Translations under genes and position numbers: made by a program
In this document: positions 32,697-41,266 of the stretch, piece by piece
Numbering within the stretch: the first letter of the stretch is position 1
Layout of the letters: the number at the start of each line of letters is the position of its first letter
The notes under the pieces: model-generated
The model's database searches: none
What the model saw: only the letters and a program-made list of their open reading frames with translations
What the model was told of the DNA's origin: nothing
NCBI RefSeq assembly: GCF_009741925.1
Contig: NZ_WPCC01000003.1
Coordinates: 1 to 64,000, forward strand
DNA from: Natronomonas sp. CBA1123
GTDB taxonomy: Archaea; Halobacteriota; Halobacteria; Halobacteriales; Haloarculaceae
Length of the DNA stretch: 64,000 nt
Reading direction: 5' to 3'

Positions 32697-33515
32697 TCAG
32701 ATGGCGCAGGTCTCGGTGTACTCCACGTCGTGTATCGACTCGATTCGCTCTTCGCCGTCACCACAGACCGGGCAGTCTGGGCGTGGTTCGATGGCGATTT
32801 CTTCGAAGGTCATGTCGCCGGCGTCGTAGAACAGCATCCGACCGTCGAGCGTCTCGCCGTACCCGAGGATGAGTTTGACGGCCTCGGTCGCTTGAATGCA
32901 GCCGACCGTCCCGGGGAGGACGCCGAGGACCCCGGCCGTCGCACAGTCGGGGACGGTACCCGCCGGCGGCGCCTCGGGGAACAGACACCGATAGCAGGGG
33001 CCGTCGTCGTTCGCCTCGAACGTCGTGATTTGCCCCTCGAACCGGAGGATGGCGCCGTGGGCGAACGGGACGCCCGCGAGCGTACACGCGTCGTTGACGA
33101 GATATCGCGTCGCGAAGTTGTCCGACCCGTCGACGACCACGTCGTAGGACTCGAGCAGTCCCTCGATGTTGTCGGCGGTGACGCGTGTTTCGTGGGTCTC
33201 GACGGTCACGTCGGGGTTCTGTCGTTCGACGAACTCCCGTGCGGAGTCGACTTTCGGCCGCCCCACGTCGGGGTCGCCGTGGATGACCTGTCGCTGGAGG
33301 TTCGACCGCTCGACCACGTCGTCGTCGGCGATGCCGAGGGTGCCCACGCCCGCGGCGGCGAGATACTGGATAATTGGCGATCCGAGACCGCCCGCACCGA
33401 TACACAGCACGTTCGAATCGAGGAGCTGCTTCTGTCCCTCCGGTCCCACGCCGTCCATGATGATGTGTCGGGAGTAGCGGTCGAGTTGCTCGGCGTCCAA
33501 CGAGAGGTCGGTCAT
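32697..33515 (-). CDS. ubaA: SAMP-activating E1-like enzyme UbaA (MoeB/ThiF family)
   Basis: A 272-residue E1-like adenylyltransferase: QLDRYSRHIIMDGVGPEGQK, the ATP loop NVLCIGAGGLGSPIIQYLAA, ERSNLQRQVIHGDPDVGRPK and VVVDGSDNFATRYLVNDACT. The catalytic cysteine region is AGTVPDCATAGVLGVLPGT, and zinc-binding CYRC and CPVC pairs are present. In Haloferax volcanii UbaA activates SAMP1 and SAMP2 for protein conjugation and for sulfur transfer to molybdopterin and tRNA. The start at 33515 (MTDLSLDAEQL) matches family length; a 30-residue longer frame is rejected. It is convergent with the JAMM desampylase, six bases apart. Confidence 0.92.
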   Translation of the reverse strand: MTDLSLDAEQLDRYSRHIIMDGVGPEGQKQLLDSNVLCIGAGGLGSPIIQYLAAAGVGTLGIADDDVVERSNLQRQVIHGDPDVGRPKVDSAREFVERQNPDVTVETHETRVTADNIEGLLESYDVVVDGSDNFATRYLVNDACTLAGVPFAHGAILRFEGQITTFEANDDGPCYRCLFPEAPPAGTVPDCATAGVLGVLPGTVGCIQATEAVKLILGYGETLDGRMLFYDAGDMTFEEIAIEPRPDCPVCGDGEERIESIHDVEYTETCAI

Positions 33516-33620
33516 GTCTCGCCGTAATGGCCGGAAATATAAATCCCCGAGGGTGGCTGTTCCCCCCTCTACGAGCGCCAACTCGACCCGAAAACGAACG
33601 CTCACCGCCGGTGAGACCGC

Positions 33621-34370
33621 TCAGTACTCGGGTTCGTCCTGACCCTGACGGAGCATCAACACGACGAGGGCAATCGGCGAGAGGAACGCGAGAACGAGCG
33701 CGATGCCGTACAGCGCCAACACGTCGTTGCCGGGGAGTCCGCTACCGTCGCCGCCACTCCCGTCGCCGCCTTCACCGTTGCCGCCGTCACCGTCGCTGCC
33801 GCCGTTTTCGCCGTCCCCGCCCTCGCCACTGCCGTCGCCGCTGCCGCCGCCACCGCTGTCGCCACCGTCGGCCATTCCCATCTCGCCTTCGGTGATATCG
33901 GGCGTTCCCTCGCCGCTGCCGACGGCGACGGCGCCTTTCATGCCCTGCGTTTCGTGCGGCTCACAGACGTACGTCGAGATGCCGTCGCTCTCGAAGGTAA
34001 CCGAGTAGGTCGTCCCGGTGGTGTCGGCGAGTTCGCTGCCGTATCGTTCGCCGGATTCCTTCTCGACGACGTTGTGGAATCCCTGGTCCCACTCCCAGAC
34101 GACGGTCGTTCCGGGGTCGACGTGAATCGCCGGCGGGTCGAAGACGAGGTCGCCACCGGGACCGACGATGACGCGGACCTCGTCCTCGCCGGTCCGGTCG
34201 ACGGTGCCTTCGAAGTTCGGCACGCCCTCGAACCAACCGCCGTAGTCGAACTCCTCTTGTGCGTACGCGGTCGTCGCCGAGGTCGACGCGGCGGCGGCCG
34301 CGGCCGTCGCGCCAGCAGTGACCCGGACGAAATCCCGTCGGCTCACACCACTGGTGTCGTTCGTGGACAT
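33621..34370 (-). CDS. halocyanin-like blue copper protein with C-terminal membrane helix
   Basis: A 249-residue protein with a Tat signal (VSRRDFVRVTAGATAAAAAA) and then a blue-copper domain: FDYGGWFEGVPNFEGTVDRT, TTVVWEWDQGFHNVVEKESG (first His), and SDGISTYVCEPHETQGMKGA (Cys, His and Met ligands, type I copper). A Gly/Ser/Asp-rich low-complexity linker (about residues 155-210) leads to a hydrophobic helix near the end (NDVLALYGIALVLAFLSPIA). Halocyanins carry electrons at the outer face of the membrane. The linker is encoded by a repetitive stretch that could be polymorphic. No operon partner is evident. Confidence 0.9.
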   Translation of the reverse strand: MSTNDTSGVSRRDFVRVTAGATAAAAAASTSATTAYAQEEFDYGGWFEGVPNFEGTVDRTGEDEVRVIVGPGGDLVFDPPAIHVDPGTTVVWEWDQGFHNVVEKESGERYGSELADTTGTTYSVTFESDGISTYVCEPHETQGMKGAVAVGSGEGTPDITEGEMGMADGGDSGGGGSGDGSGEGGDGENGGSDGDGGNGEGGDGSGGDGSGLPGNDVLALYGIALVLAFLSPIALVVLMLRQGQDEPEY

Positions 34371-34432
34371 CCTTGTCGCCGCTTGTCGGGCGCGTTATAT
34401 GAGGATTATCACTTCGATTCCCGGCGTGGGGG

Positions 34433-34825
34433 TTACTCCGATTCGAAATCCAACGCCGCGGAGTTGATGCAGAACCGCTTACCGGTCGGTTCCGGTCCGT
34501 CGTCGAAGACGTGTCCGAGATGGCCTTCACAGCGGGCACAGACGACCTCGGTGCGGACCATCCCGTGGCTGCGGTCCTCGCGCAACTCGACGGAATTCGC
34601 TTCGGCGTCGTAGAAGGAGGGCCACCCAGAGTTCGAGTCGAACTTCGTCTCCGAGTCGAAGAGGACGGCGCCACAGCCGGCACAGCAGTAGTTGCCGTCG
34701 TCGTCCTTGCCGAGGTACTCGCCGGTGAACTTCGGTTCGGTGGCCTGCTCGCGGAGGATTCGGTACTCCTCGTCGGTCAGCACCTCGCGCCACTCCTCGT
34801 CGGTTTGGGGAATCTCGTCGGCCAT
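34433..34825 (-). CDS. msrB: methionine-R-sulfoxide reductase B
   Basis: A 130-residue MsrB: ADEIPQTDEEWREVLTDEEY, ATEPKFTGEYLGKDDDGNYC, FDSETKFDSNSGWPSFYDAE, HGMVRTEVVCARCEGHLGHV and the catalytic cysteine in GKRFCINSAALDF near residue 118. Two CxxC pairs (CAGC, CARC) bind zinc. It reduces methionine-R-sulfoxide in proteins using a thiol donor. The start at 34825 (MADEIPQ) follows the family; the 151-residue frame includes a spurious basic lead. The MsrA partner is at 38022, about 3 kb away. Confidence 0.93.
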   Translation of the reverse strand: MADEIPQTDEEWREVLTDEEYRILREQATEPKFTGEYLGKDDDGNYCCAGCGAVLFDSETKFDSNSGWPSFYDAEANSVELREDRSHGMVRTEVVCARCEGHLGHVFDDGPEPTGKRFCINSAALDFESE

Positions 34826-34914
34826 ACCCGGTGTTGGGGAGCCAGCGGCTTCCGACTTCCGGCGGCGCGCTCGACGCCGCAAGGACAAAGAGGGCTCCGG
34901 CGGTGTCTCGAGGT

Positions 34915-35094
34915 ATGCGAGACGAAGCGGCGATTCGAGAGCGAATCGCGGAACTGGAGGCCCAGTACGACGACTACGACCCGCCCTCCTCGGAGTTCGA
35001 GGACACCGCCGAGGTCGCCATCCTCCGCGCGATAGAGGAACTGGAGTGGGTTCTCGAGGAGTACGACGAGACAGCCGGATTCACCACCTCCTGA
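34915..35094 (+). CDS. small acidic haloarchaeal protein, 59 aa
   Basis: A 59-residue protein: MRDEAAIRERIAELEAQYDD then YDPPSSEFEDTAEVAILRAI and EELEWVLEEYDETAGFTTS. It is predicted to be two amphipathic helices separated by a PP turn. The coding bias is good and the ATG follows a clear gap after msrB (divergent). No name can be given. The end is followed by a 43-base gap to the UspA gene on the same strand. Confidence 0.6.
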   Translation: MRDEAAIRERIAELEAQYDDYDPPSSEFEDTAEVAILRAIEELEWVLEEYDETAGFTTS

Positions 35095-35137
35095 CTGCGA
35101 GGGAAGGCTTAACGGACGGCCCAGCGTACCACCAAGT

Positions 35138-35554
35138 ATGACTCTCCTACAGCGCGTGGTCGTTCCGGTCGCGACCGAAGACGACGCGGCCGAGACGTGT
35201 GCCGCGCTTTCGCCATATCTCGACGAAATCGAGCAGGTCGTCGCGGTCCACGTCATCGAGAAGGCCGGCGGCGGCATCGACAAGGCGCCGCTTGAGAAAC
35301 GCCAAGAAGACGCCGAAGACATCCTCGATGTCGTCGAAGACGCCCTCGGAGACGACGTTGCCGTCGAGCGAGATACGGCGTACGGAACCGATGTCGTCGA
35401 GACGCTGTTGGCGGAGGCGAACGGTCACGACGCGACGGCTATCGCCTTCGTCGCCCGCGAGGGAAGTCGACTCGTTCGACTGCTGTCGGGCGATACGTCG
35501 GTCCGACTCGTTACCGAGGCGACGCTACCGGTCGTCGCGCTGCCCAACGAGTGA
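35138..35554 (+). CDS. universal stress protein (UspA) family
   Basis: A 138-residue Usp-fold protein: MTLLQRVVVPVATEDDAAET, VAVHVIEKAGGGIDKAPLEK, EDAEDILDVVEDALGDDVAV and TAIAFVAREGSRLVRLLSGD, ending with SVRLVTEATLPVVALP. The ATP-binding G-x2-G-x9-G(S/T) motif of nucleotide-binding Usps is only partly kept (REGSRLVRLLSGD), so it may not bind ATP. It forms a co-directional set with the tandem-Usp gene (ten bases downstream) and the APC permease, a recurring haloarchaeal arrangement in which Usp proteins accompany amino-acid carriers. Confidence 0.85.
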   Translation: MTLLQRVVVPVATEDDAAETCAALSPYLDEIEQVVAVHVIEKAGGGIDKAPLEKRQEDAEDILDVVEDALGDDVAVERDTAYGTDVVETLLAEANGHDATAIAFVAREGSRLVRLLSGDTSVRLVTEATLPVVALPNE

Positions 35555-35564
35555 GACACCCGCC

Positions 35565-36428
35565 GTGACCTCGACCGACGAGCGGGCGGACGGCTCCGAT
35601 GGGCCGACGGTGATGGTCGCGCTGTCGAATCCCCGAACCGAGGCGGCGCTGGTCTCGATTGCGGCGGCGTTGGCGAAACATCAAAACGGGCACGTCCTCG
35701 CGATACACATCGTACAGGTACCGGACCAGACGGCGCTGTCGGCGGCCGCGGAGAACCGCGAGCGGATCGACGCCGAGTCCGCCGACCTTCTCGCGGCGGC
35801 GGAGGCCGACGCCGAAGCAGTCGGCGTTCCCGTCGAGACGAAGACGGTGCTCTCTCATCGCGGCCTCGCGGAGGTGTTCGACGCTGCCCGAACCAACGAC
35901 GCCGACACCGTGGTGATGGGGTACAGCGGCGCCCGCTTCGGTGGCCGGGCCGAAGGCGTCGTCGAGGAGTTGGCCCACGACCTCCCGTGTGATTTCCTCG
36001 TCTTCGACGGCGAGTCGTTCGACCCCTCGCGGGTGTTGGTTCCGACCGCCGGCGGCTACTCCTCGGAGTTGTCGGCGGCCGTCGCCCGTGCGCTCCGGGA
36101 GACGGTCGGCGCCGAGGTGGCGCTGTTGTACGTCGCCGAGGACGGCGACGCCGAGGCCGGGCGAGCGTTCCTCACCGAATGGGCCACCGAGCACGGCCTC
36201 GTCGACGCCGAATTGCTGGTCGAGACGGGTGACGTGGAGGCGGCAATCGAAGCGGCCGCGGCATCCCATTCGCTCGTTGTCATCGGAGCCACCGAACGGG
36301 GCCTCCTGTCGCGGGTCGTCGGTGGGTCGCTCGCGCTGTCGGTGCTCGAAGACATCGAGACACCGGTACTGCTCGCCGAGCGACCGTCCTCGCGGTCGCT
36401 CCGGGAACGGCTGTTCCGGCGACGATAG
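35565..36428 (+). CDS. tandem universal stress protein (two Usp domains)
   Basis: A 287-residue protein with two Usp domains: the first from about residue 17 (VMVALSNPRTEAALVSIAAA; VVMGYSGARFGGRAEGVVEE, whose GYSGARFGG fits an ATP loop), the second from about 150 (RVLVPTAGGYSSELSAAVAR; VVIGATERGLLSRVVGGSLA). The start is probably the GTG at 35565, ten bases after the previous stop, because the alternative upstream frame overlaps the preceding gene out of register. Tandem Usps are usual partners of APC carriers in haloarchaea; the next gene (36507) is one. Role in regulating the carrier is inference. Confidence 0.85.
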   Translation: MTSTDERADGSDGPTVMVALSNPRTEAALVSIAAALAKHQNGHVLAIHIVQVPDQTALSAAAENRERIDAESADLLAAAEADAEAVGVPVETKTVLSHRGLAEVFDAARTNDADTVVMGYSGARFGGRAEGVVEELAHDLPCDFLVFDGESFDPSRVLVPTAGGYSSELSAAVARALRETVGAEVALLYVAEDGDAEAGRAFLTEWATEHGLVDAELLVETGDVEAAIEAAAASHSLVVIGATERGLLSRVVGGSLALSVLEDIETPVLLAERPSSRSLRERLFRRR

Positions 36429-36506
36429 CGAGAATCACTGATAAACGGCGGCCGAAAACCGGAGATACACTAAAGACGATTGCGTGGTACGGTCCGTCAC
36501 ACCACG

Positions 36507-37973
36507 ATGTCAGCCGACGAATACAAACTGATAGACGAACAGGTCGGACTCTGGGGGGCGGTCGCGCTTCTGGTCGGGACAGCGCTGGGCATGAGCATCT
36601 TCATCGTCCCGACGCAGATGGCCGCGGCGGCCGGCCCGAGTATCACCGTCGCGATTCTCGTCTCCATCGTCCCGATGGTGCTCGGGGTACTGTTGCTGTT
36701 ACAACTCGGCGGGGCGATTCCCGTCGCCGGCGGTATCTACGTCTACGGCTCGCGGCTGGTCGGCCCCTTCTGGGGGATGCTCGGCGTCTCGGTACCGGTG
36801 CTCGCGGTGTGGTCGTACCTACTCTTTGCCGCCGTTGGCTTCTCGGATTACCTCAACGGCTTGCTGGACACGCTCGGTATGGGGTCGGTCCCCACCGTCG
36901 CGGCGGTGTGGGGACTGCTCGGCCTGTTTCTCGTATTGAACTACGTCGGCGTCCAAATCGTCACGAAGGTCCAAATCGCGTTCGTCATCGCGCTCATTCT
37001 CGGGATGGTCGCCTTCGTCGTCAGCGGGATTCCACACGTCGAAACCGCGAACTACACGCCTGTGTTCCCCTCCGGCGAGGGCCAACCGTTCGCCGACAGT
37101 TTCGCGCCGTTCCTGTTGGCCGTCGTCACGCTGTACATCCCGTTCCAGGGGTTCGGCATGATAATCGAAATCGGTGAAGAACTCGAAAATCCCGTCGAGA
37201 ACATCCCGCGCGTCCTCGCCATCGGGATGGCCATCGTGACGGTGCTGTCGATAGCCATCGTGTTCACGCTCATCGGCGCGATTCCGCTGGAGAACATGAC
37301 CGTCTCGGGGCAACTCGGCGGCGAACCCGTCGACGGCGGCCTCGCCGAGGTCGCGACGGGCGTCCTCCCGACGCCGATTCTGCTGGTCGTCGGCGTCTCA
37401 GCACTCATCGCTGCCGCAACGACCGTCAACACGCTGTTCACCTCCTACTCCCGGACCGTGATGCGGGCGGCCCGCGACGAGGTCGTCCCCGACGTGTTCG
37501 CGTCGGTCCACGACGACTACAACACCCCGCATCGGGCCATCCTGCTGTTCGGTATCCCGCCGCTTCTCGCGGCGCCGTTCGTCGGCCAACTCGACGCCAT
37601 CACGCCGCCGGACGTACTCGACTGGCTCGTCGTCGTCGTCGTCACCGGCATCTTCATCGCCTTCGCCATCGGCGGCGTCGCGCTGTGGAACCTCCCGAAG
37701 GTGTTCCCCCAGCGCTACGAGTACTCCATCTACAAACTCCCGATGCCCGTCCTCCGAATCGTCGCCGTCGGCAACGTCGTCGTCTCGCTGGCGTTCACCG
37801 TCCTCGTCGTCTCCAGTGCACCCTCGGCGTTCGCCGTCGTCCTCGCGTGGATGGCGCTGTCGGCCGCGCTGTACTTCTATCGCATCCGCGCCTACGACAA
37901 GAAGGGCGTCGACCTCAAAGAGCGGATGGCGCTGTTGCACAAACACGAACAGGTCGGTGGGTCCGACGACTGA
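36507..37973 (+). CDS. APC-family amino acid permease
   Basis: A 488-residue carrier with about twelve helices: LIDEQVGLWGAVALLVGTAL and GMSIFIVPTQMAAAAGPSIT at the start, GGIYVYGSRLVGPFWGMLGV in helix 3, IPFQGFGMIIEIGEELENPV near helix 6 and NTLFTSYSRTVMRAARDEVV after helix 8. These are APC superfamily patterns. The substrate is not predictable. The chosen ATG (36507) gives the short acidic N-terminus typical of haloarchaea. Two Usp genes lie directly upstream in the same direction, suggesting a functional unit. The tail has AYDKKGVDLKERMALLHKHE. Confidence 0.88.
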   Translation: MSADEYKLIDEQVGLWGAVALLVGTALGMSIFIVPTQMAAAAGPSITVAILVSIVPMVLGVLLLLQLGGAIPVAGGIYVYGSRLVGPFWGMLGVSVPVLAVWSYLLFAAVGFSDYLNGLLDTLGMGSVPTVAAVWGLLGLFLVLNYVGVQIVTKVQIAFVIALILGMVAFVVSGIPHVETANYTPVFPSGEGQPFADSFAPFLLAVVTLYIPFQGFGMIIEIGEELENPVENIPRVLAIGMAIVTVLSIAIVFTLIGAIPLENMTVSGQLGGEPVDGGLAEVATGVLPTPILLVVGVSALIAAATTVNTLFTSYSRTVMRAARDEVVPDVFASVHDDYNTPHRAILLFGIPPLLAAPFVGQLDAITPPDVLDWLVVVVVTGIFIAFAIGGVALWNLPKVFPQRYEYSIYKLPMPVLRIVAVGNVVVSLAFTVLVVSSAPSAFAVVLAWMALSAALYFYRIRAYDKKGVDLKERMALLHKHEQVGGSDD

Positions 37974-38021
37974 ATCCCCGCCGACCACCAATTGAAGCAT
38001 CTCGAACCCCTATCGGGAACC

Positions 38022-38549
<528 letters not shown>

Positions 38550-38600
38550 AGACGGCGGCCGCCCCGCATCTCTTTGTACCCCGGGGGCGACACTCCGCTC

Positions 38601-39032
38601 ATGTACGACCGGATTCTGCTTCCGACCGACGGCAGCGACGCGAGCAACCGCGCAGTCGAAGAAGCCATCGGACTCGCCGAAGCGACGGGCGCGGAACTGC
38701 ACGTCCTGTTCGTCGTCGAGGATATCCCCTACGCACCGGAGATGATGGACGACGAGGTCGAAGCACGGATTCGAAACATCGGCGAGGACGCCCTCGAAGA
38801 GATTCGCGCCCGTGCCGACGAGGCCGGCGTCAAAGTCGTCACCGACCTCGAAGAGGGGGCGCCGCATACGGCTATCCTCGGGTACGCCGACGAGGCCGAC
38901 ATCGACGCCATCGTGATGGGCACACACGGTCGAAGCGGGCTGGACCGCTACCTGCTCGGGAGCGTCACCGAACGCATCGTCCGCACCGCGGACGTGCCGG
39001 TGTTGACCGTCCGGATGTCCTCGGAGGAGTAG
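38601..39032 (+). CDS. universal stress protein (UspA) with intact ATP loop
   Basis: A 143-residue Usp: MYDRILLPTDGSDASNRAVE, GLAEATGAELHVLFVVEDIP, EEIRARADEAGVKVVTDLEE and VMGTHGRSGLDRYLLGSVTE, which contains the G-x2-G-x9-G(S) ATP-binding motif (THGRSGLDRYLLGSVTER). It is therefore likely to bind ATP, unlike the 35138 protein. It follows msrA by 51 bases on the same strand. The next gene (39035) is convergent and only two bases away. Confidence 0.9.
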   Translation: MYDRILLPTDGSDASNRAVEEAIGLAEATGAELHVLFVVEDIPYAPEMMDDEVEARIRNIGEDALEEIRARADEAGVKVVTDLEEGAPHTAILGYADEADIDAIVMGTHGRSGLDRYLLGSVTERIVRTADVPVLTVRMSSEE

Positions 39033-39034
39033 GT

Positions 39035-39292
39035 TCAGCGCAGGCCGAAGGAGCGAAGCGAGCCGTAGGCGGCCAGCGCCGATAGCGCCACGGCGCCGGC
39101 CGCGACGAGGCCGAAAAGCGGGTCGGTCCGCACGCCGTACACCGCCGCCTGCAGCGCGCCGAAGCCGGACATCGCCGACAGCCACAGCAACGCGAGCCCG
39201 CCCAACGCGCCGCGGACGGTGACCCAGCCGTCGCCCGGCCCCTCGCTCGGGGCGTCGGCGTCGATTTCGCCGTCGTCCGTCCCGGATTCCAT
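39035..39292 (-). CDS. small two-helix membrane protein, 85 aa
   Basis: An 85-residue protein: acidic N-terminus (MESGTDDGEIDADAPSEGPG), one helix (RGALGGLALLWLSAMSGFGA) and a second (DPLFGLVAAGAVALSALAAY), ending GSLRSFGLR. It lies between two + strand genes and reads in the opposite direction. No family is recognised. The stop is two bases from the upstream Usp stop, a normal compact convergent arrangement. Confidence 0.6.
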   Translation of the reverse strand: MESGTDDGEIDADAPSEGPGDGWVTVRGALGGLALLWLSAMSGFGALQAAVYGVRTDPLFGLVAAGAVALSALAAYGSLRSFGLR

Positions 39293-39373
39293 ACCACGAC
39301 GAGGGGCGTCGCGCCGATAAGCCCTCTCCCTCGCGATACACAGAGTAAAGTCACTGGCCTCGGGGGAACGTCT

Positions 39374-40141
39374 ATGAGCGTCGAGTTGACCCGCGACGGT
39401 GCCGTCGCGACCATCACGATATCGAACCCCGAACGAAAGAACGCCGTCGACGCCCCGGCGTCGAAGGAGATGGCCGAACACATCCACGACGCCGCCTACG
39501 ACGACTCGGTTCGCTGTGTCGTCATCACCGGCGAGGGTGACGCCTTCTGTTCCGGTCTCGATTTGGCCGGCGACATGGGCGGTGGCAGTCCCGCCGCCGA
39601 ACTCGAACACGGGCTGAACGCCATCGCCAGCGGACTGATTCGGATGGAGAAACCGACCGTCGCGAAGGTTCCCGGGCCGGCGGTGGGCGCCGGCGGGTCG
39701 ATAGCGGCGGCCTGTGACTTCGTCTACGCCGCCGAGGACGCCTTCTTCGAGTGGGGATTCACCAACATCGGACTCGCGCCCGACACCGGTGCGACGTACG
39801 TCCTCCCGCGGTTGGTCGGCGTCCGGAAGGCCCTGGAGTTGGTCATCACCGGCGACCGAATCGACGCCGAGGAGGCCGTCGAGTTGGGCGTCGCCAACGA
39901 CACCGTACCGGCCGAGGAACTCGACTCGTTCGTCGACGACCGCGCAGAGACGCTCGCCGGCCGGCCGACGATGGCCGTCGGCGCCGCGAAGCGACTCGTC
40001 TACCGGAGCCACCAGCGCTCTCTAGAGGAGACGCTTCGAGAGGAGGCGCTGGCCCAGGAGACGATGATAGACAGCGACGACTTCGCCGAGGGCGTCGCGG
40101 CGTTCATGGAGAATCGGGACCCGGAGTTCGAGGGACAGTAG
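39374..40141 (+). CDS. enoyl-CoA hydratase/isomerase family protein
   Basis: A 255-residue crotonase-fold enzyme: VATITISNPERKNAVDAPAS, VRCVVITGEGDAFCSGLDLA (oxyanion-hole strand), VAKVPGPAVGAGGSIAAACD and FFEWGFTNIGLAPDTGATYV, where the catalytic glutamate position is occupied by Thr/Gly rather than Glu, as in some isomerases. The exact reaction is therefore uncertain; fatty-acid or aromatic acyl-CoA metabolism is the general setting. It is 110 bases upstream of the R2lox-like gene in the same direction. Confidence 0.88.
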   Translation: MSVELTRDGAVATITISNPERKNAVDAPASKEMAEHIHDAAYDDSVRCVVITGEGDAFCSGLDLAGDMGGGSPAAELEHGLNAIASGLIRMEKPTVAKVPGPAVGAGGSIAAACDFVYAAEDAFFEWGFTNIGLAPDTGATYVLPRLVGVRKALELVITGDRIDAEEAVELGVANDTVPAEELDSFVDDRAETLAGRPTMAVGAAKRLVYRSHQRSLEETLREEALAQETMIDSDDFAEGVAAFMENRDPEFEGQ

Positions 40142-40250
40142 CGCCCTCCTGCAGTTGGTTCGAGAGTGGTCCGTGTCGACTAATAACATAAACCACCCCG
40201 CATTCGAGGCAACAGGACGATTCTGTAGTGGTCGGTAGGTGTGTCCGTCC

Positions 40251-41198
40251 ATGACACAGATTCGTGACGACAGCCGAGAGATGCGCATCAGCGAGGACAC
40301 CGTCGGTGGCGGCTACTTCAAACACGCCGTCTACAACCACTGGGACCCCTACGAGGACATCGAGAGGAAACTCATCGAACAGGACCGAAAGCGGGCCATC
40401 GAGATGGAGGGCACCGAACAGGAGTTCTTCGAGACGATGCAGTATCTCGCGCTGTTCGGGGCGGGCGAGGAGGCGGTCACCGAGGACCTCGCGCCGCTGA
40501 TGATTGCACTGGACGACATCAACGACCAGATGTTCGTCTCCAGCCAAATCTACGAGGAGGCCAAACACACCCAGTTCTTCGACCGCTACTGGCGAGAAGT
40601 CATCTATCCGGTCGCCGAGGAACGAGGCTGGGAGAAAGTCGCGCCCACCGACCAGCGCTTCTTCCCGGATGGCTACATCGAGTTGTTCGACCGCACCGAG
40701 GAGGCGATGGAGACGCTTCTGACCGACGACACGCCAGAAAATCGCGTCCGGGCGTACTGTCACTACCACCTCGTCGTCGAATCCATTCTCGCCCAGACCG
40801 GCTACTTCGGCATCACGTCGGCGATGGGCCCCGATGACGACGACCCGCTCACCCCGCCGGACCGCGACACGCCGCACCTCGAAGGGCTCGTGAAGGGTAT
40901 CAACTACATCCGCTCCGACGAGGGCCGACACGTCGGCTTCGGGATGCAGAAAGTCCAGAAACACCTCGCCGAGGACGGCGTCGACGAGCAAGTCGTCCAG
41001 GAGACGCTGATGGAGTTGATGCCGATGGTCGCCGAAACCGTCTCGGTCGGCGACAGCGTCATCGACCCGATGCCGCTTGTCAACTACGCTCGCGACAAAC
41101 TCACCCGCCGCATCGACATCATCACCGACGCACAGGCCGAGATTCCCGATGTCGAGGAACTCGTCAAACTCGACGACGAACCCGCGGCGGCGGACTGA
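40251..41198 (+). CDS. R2-like ligand-binding oxidase (diiron/Mn-Fe, ribonucleotide reductase small-subunit fold)
   Basis: A 315-residue ferritin-like protein. The metal-binding pattern is E (LFGAGEEAVTEDLAPLM), E-x2-H (IYEEAKHTQFFDRYWREVIY), E (YHLVVESILAQTGYFGITSA) and E-x2-H (RSDEGRHVGFGMQK). Sequence around AGEEAVTED and EEAKHTQ resembles R2lox enzymes such as Rv0233 of Mycobacterium tuberculosis, which carry a Mn/Fe centre and a Tyr-Val cross-link, rather than the class Ia reductase subunit. No large ribonucleotide reductase gene is nearby. The haloarchaeal versions are often labelled ribonucleotide reductase; the R2lox reading is my preference but needs the C-terminal residues compared. 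Confidence 0.75.
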   Translation: MTQIRDDSREMRISEDTVGGGYFKHAVYNHWDPYEDIERKLIEQDRKRAIEMEGTEQEFFETMQYLALFGAGEEAVTEDLAPLMIALDDINDQMFVSSQIYEEAKHTQFFDRYWREVIYPVAEERGWEKVAPTDQRFFPDGYIELFDRTEEAMETLLTDDTPENRVRAYCHYHLVVESILAQTGYFGITSAMGPDDDDPLTPPDRDTPHLEGLVKGINYIRSDEGRHVGFGMQKVQKHLAEDGVDEQVVQETLMELMPMVAETVSVGDSVIDPMPLVNYARDKLTRRIDIITDAQAEIPDVEELVKLDDEPAAAD

Positions 41199-41266
41199 CG
41201 TCGGTCGACCCCCGACGACGAACGAACCGCACGTTTCTTGTCCGTCTCACGCTTTTCGTCACGTAA

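Noticed and set aside
33780-33860. Tandem nucleotide repeat as a separate element
   Set aside because: It is simply the Gly/Ser/Asp linker coding of the halocyanin gene.
40251-41198. Ribonucleotide reductase operon
   Set aside because: No large-subunit gene adjacent, and motifs fit R2lox better.
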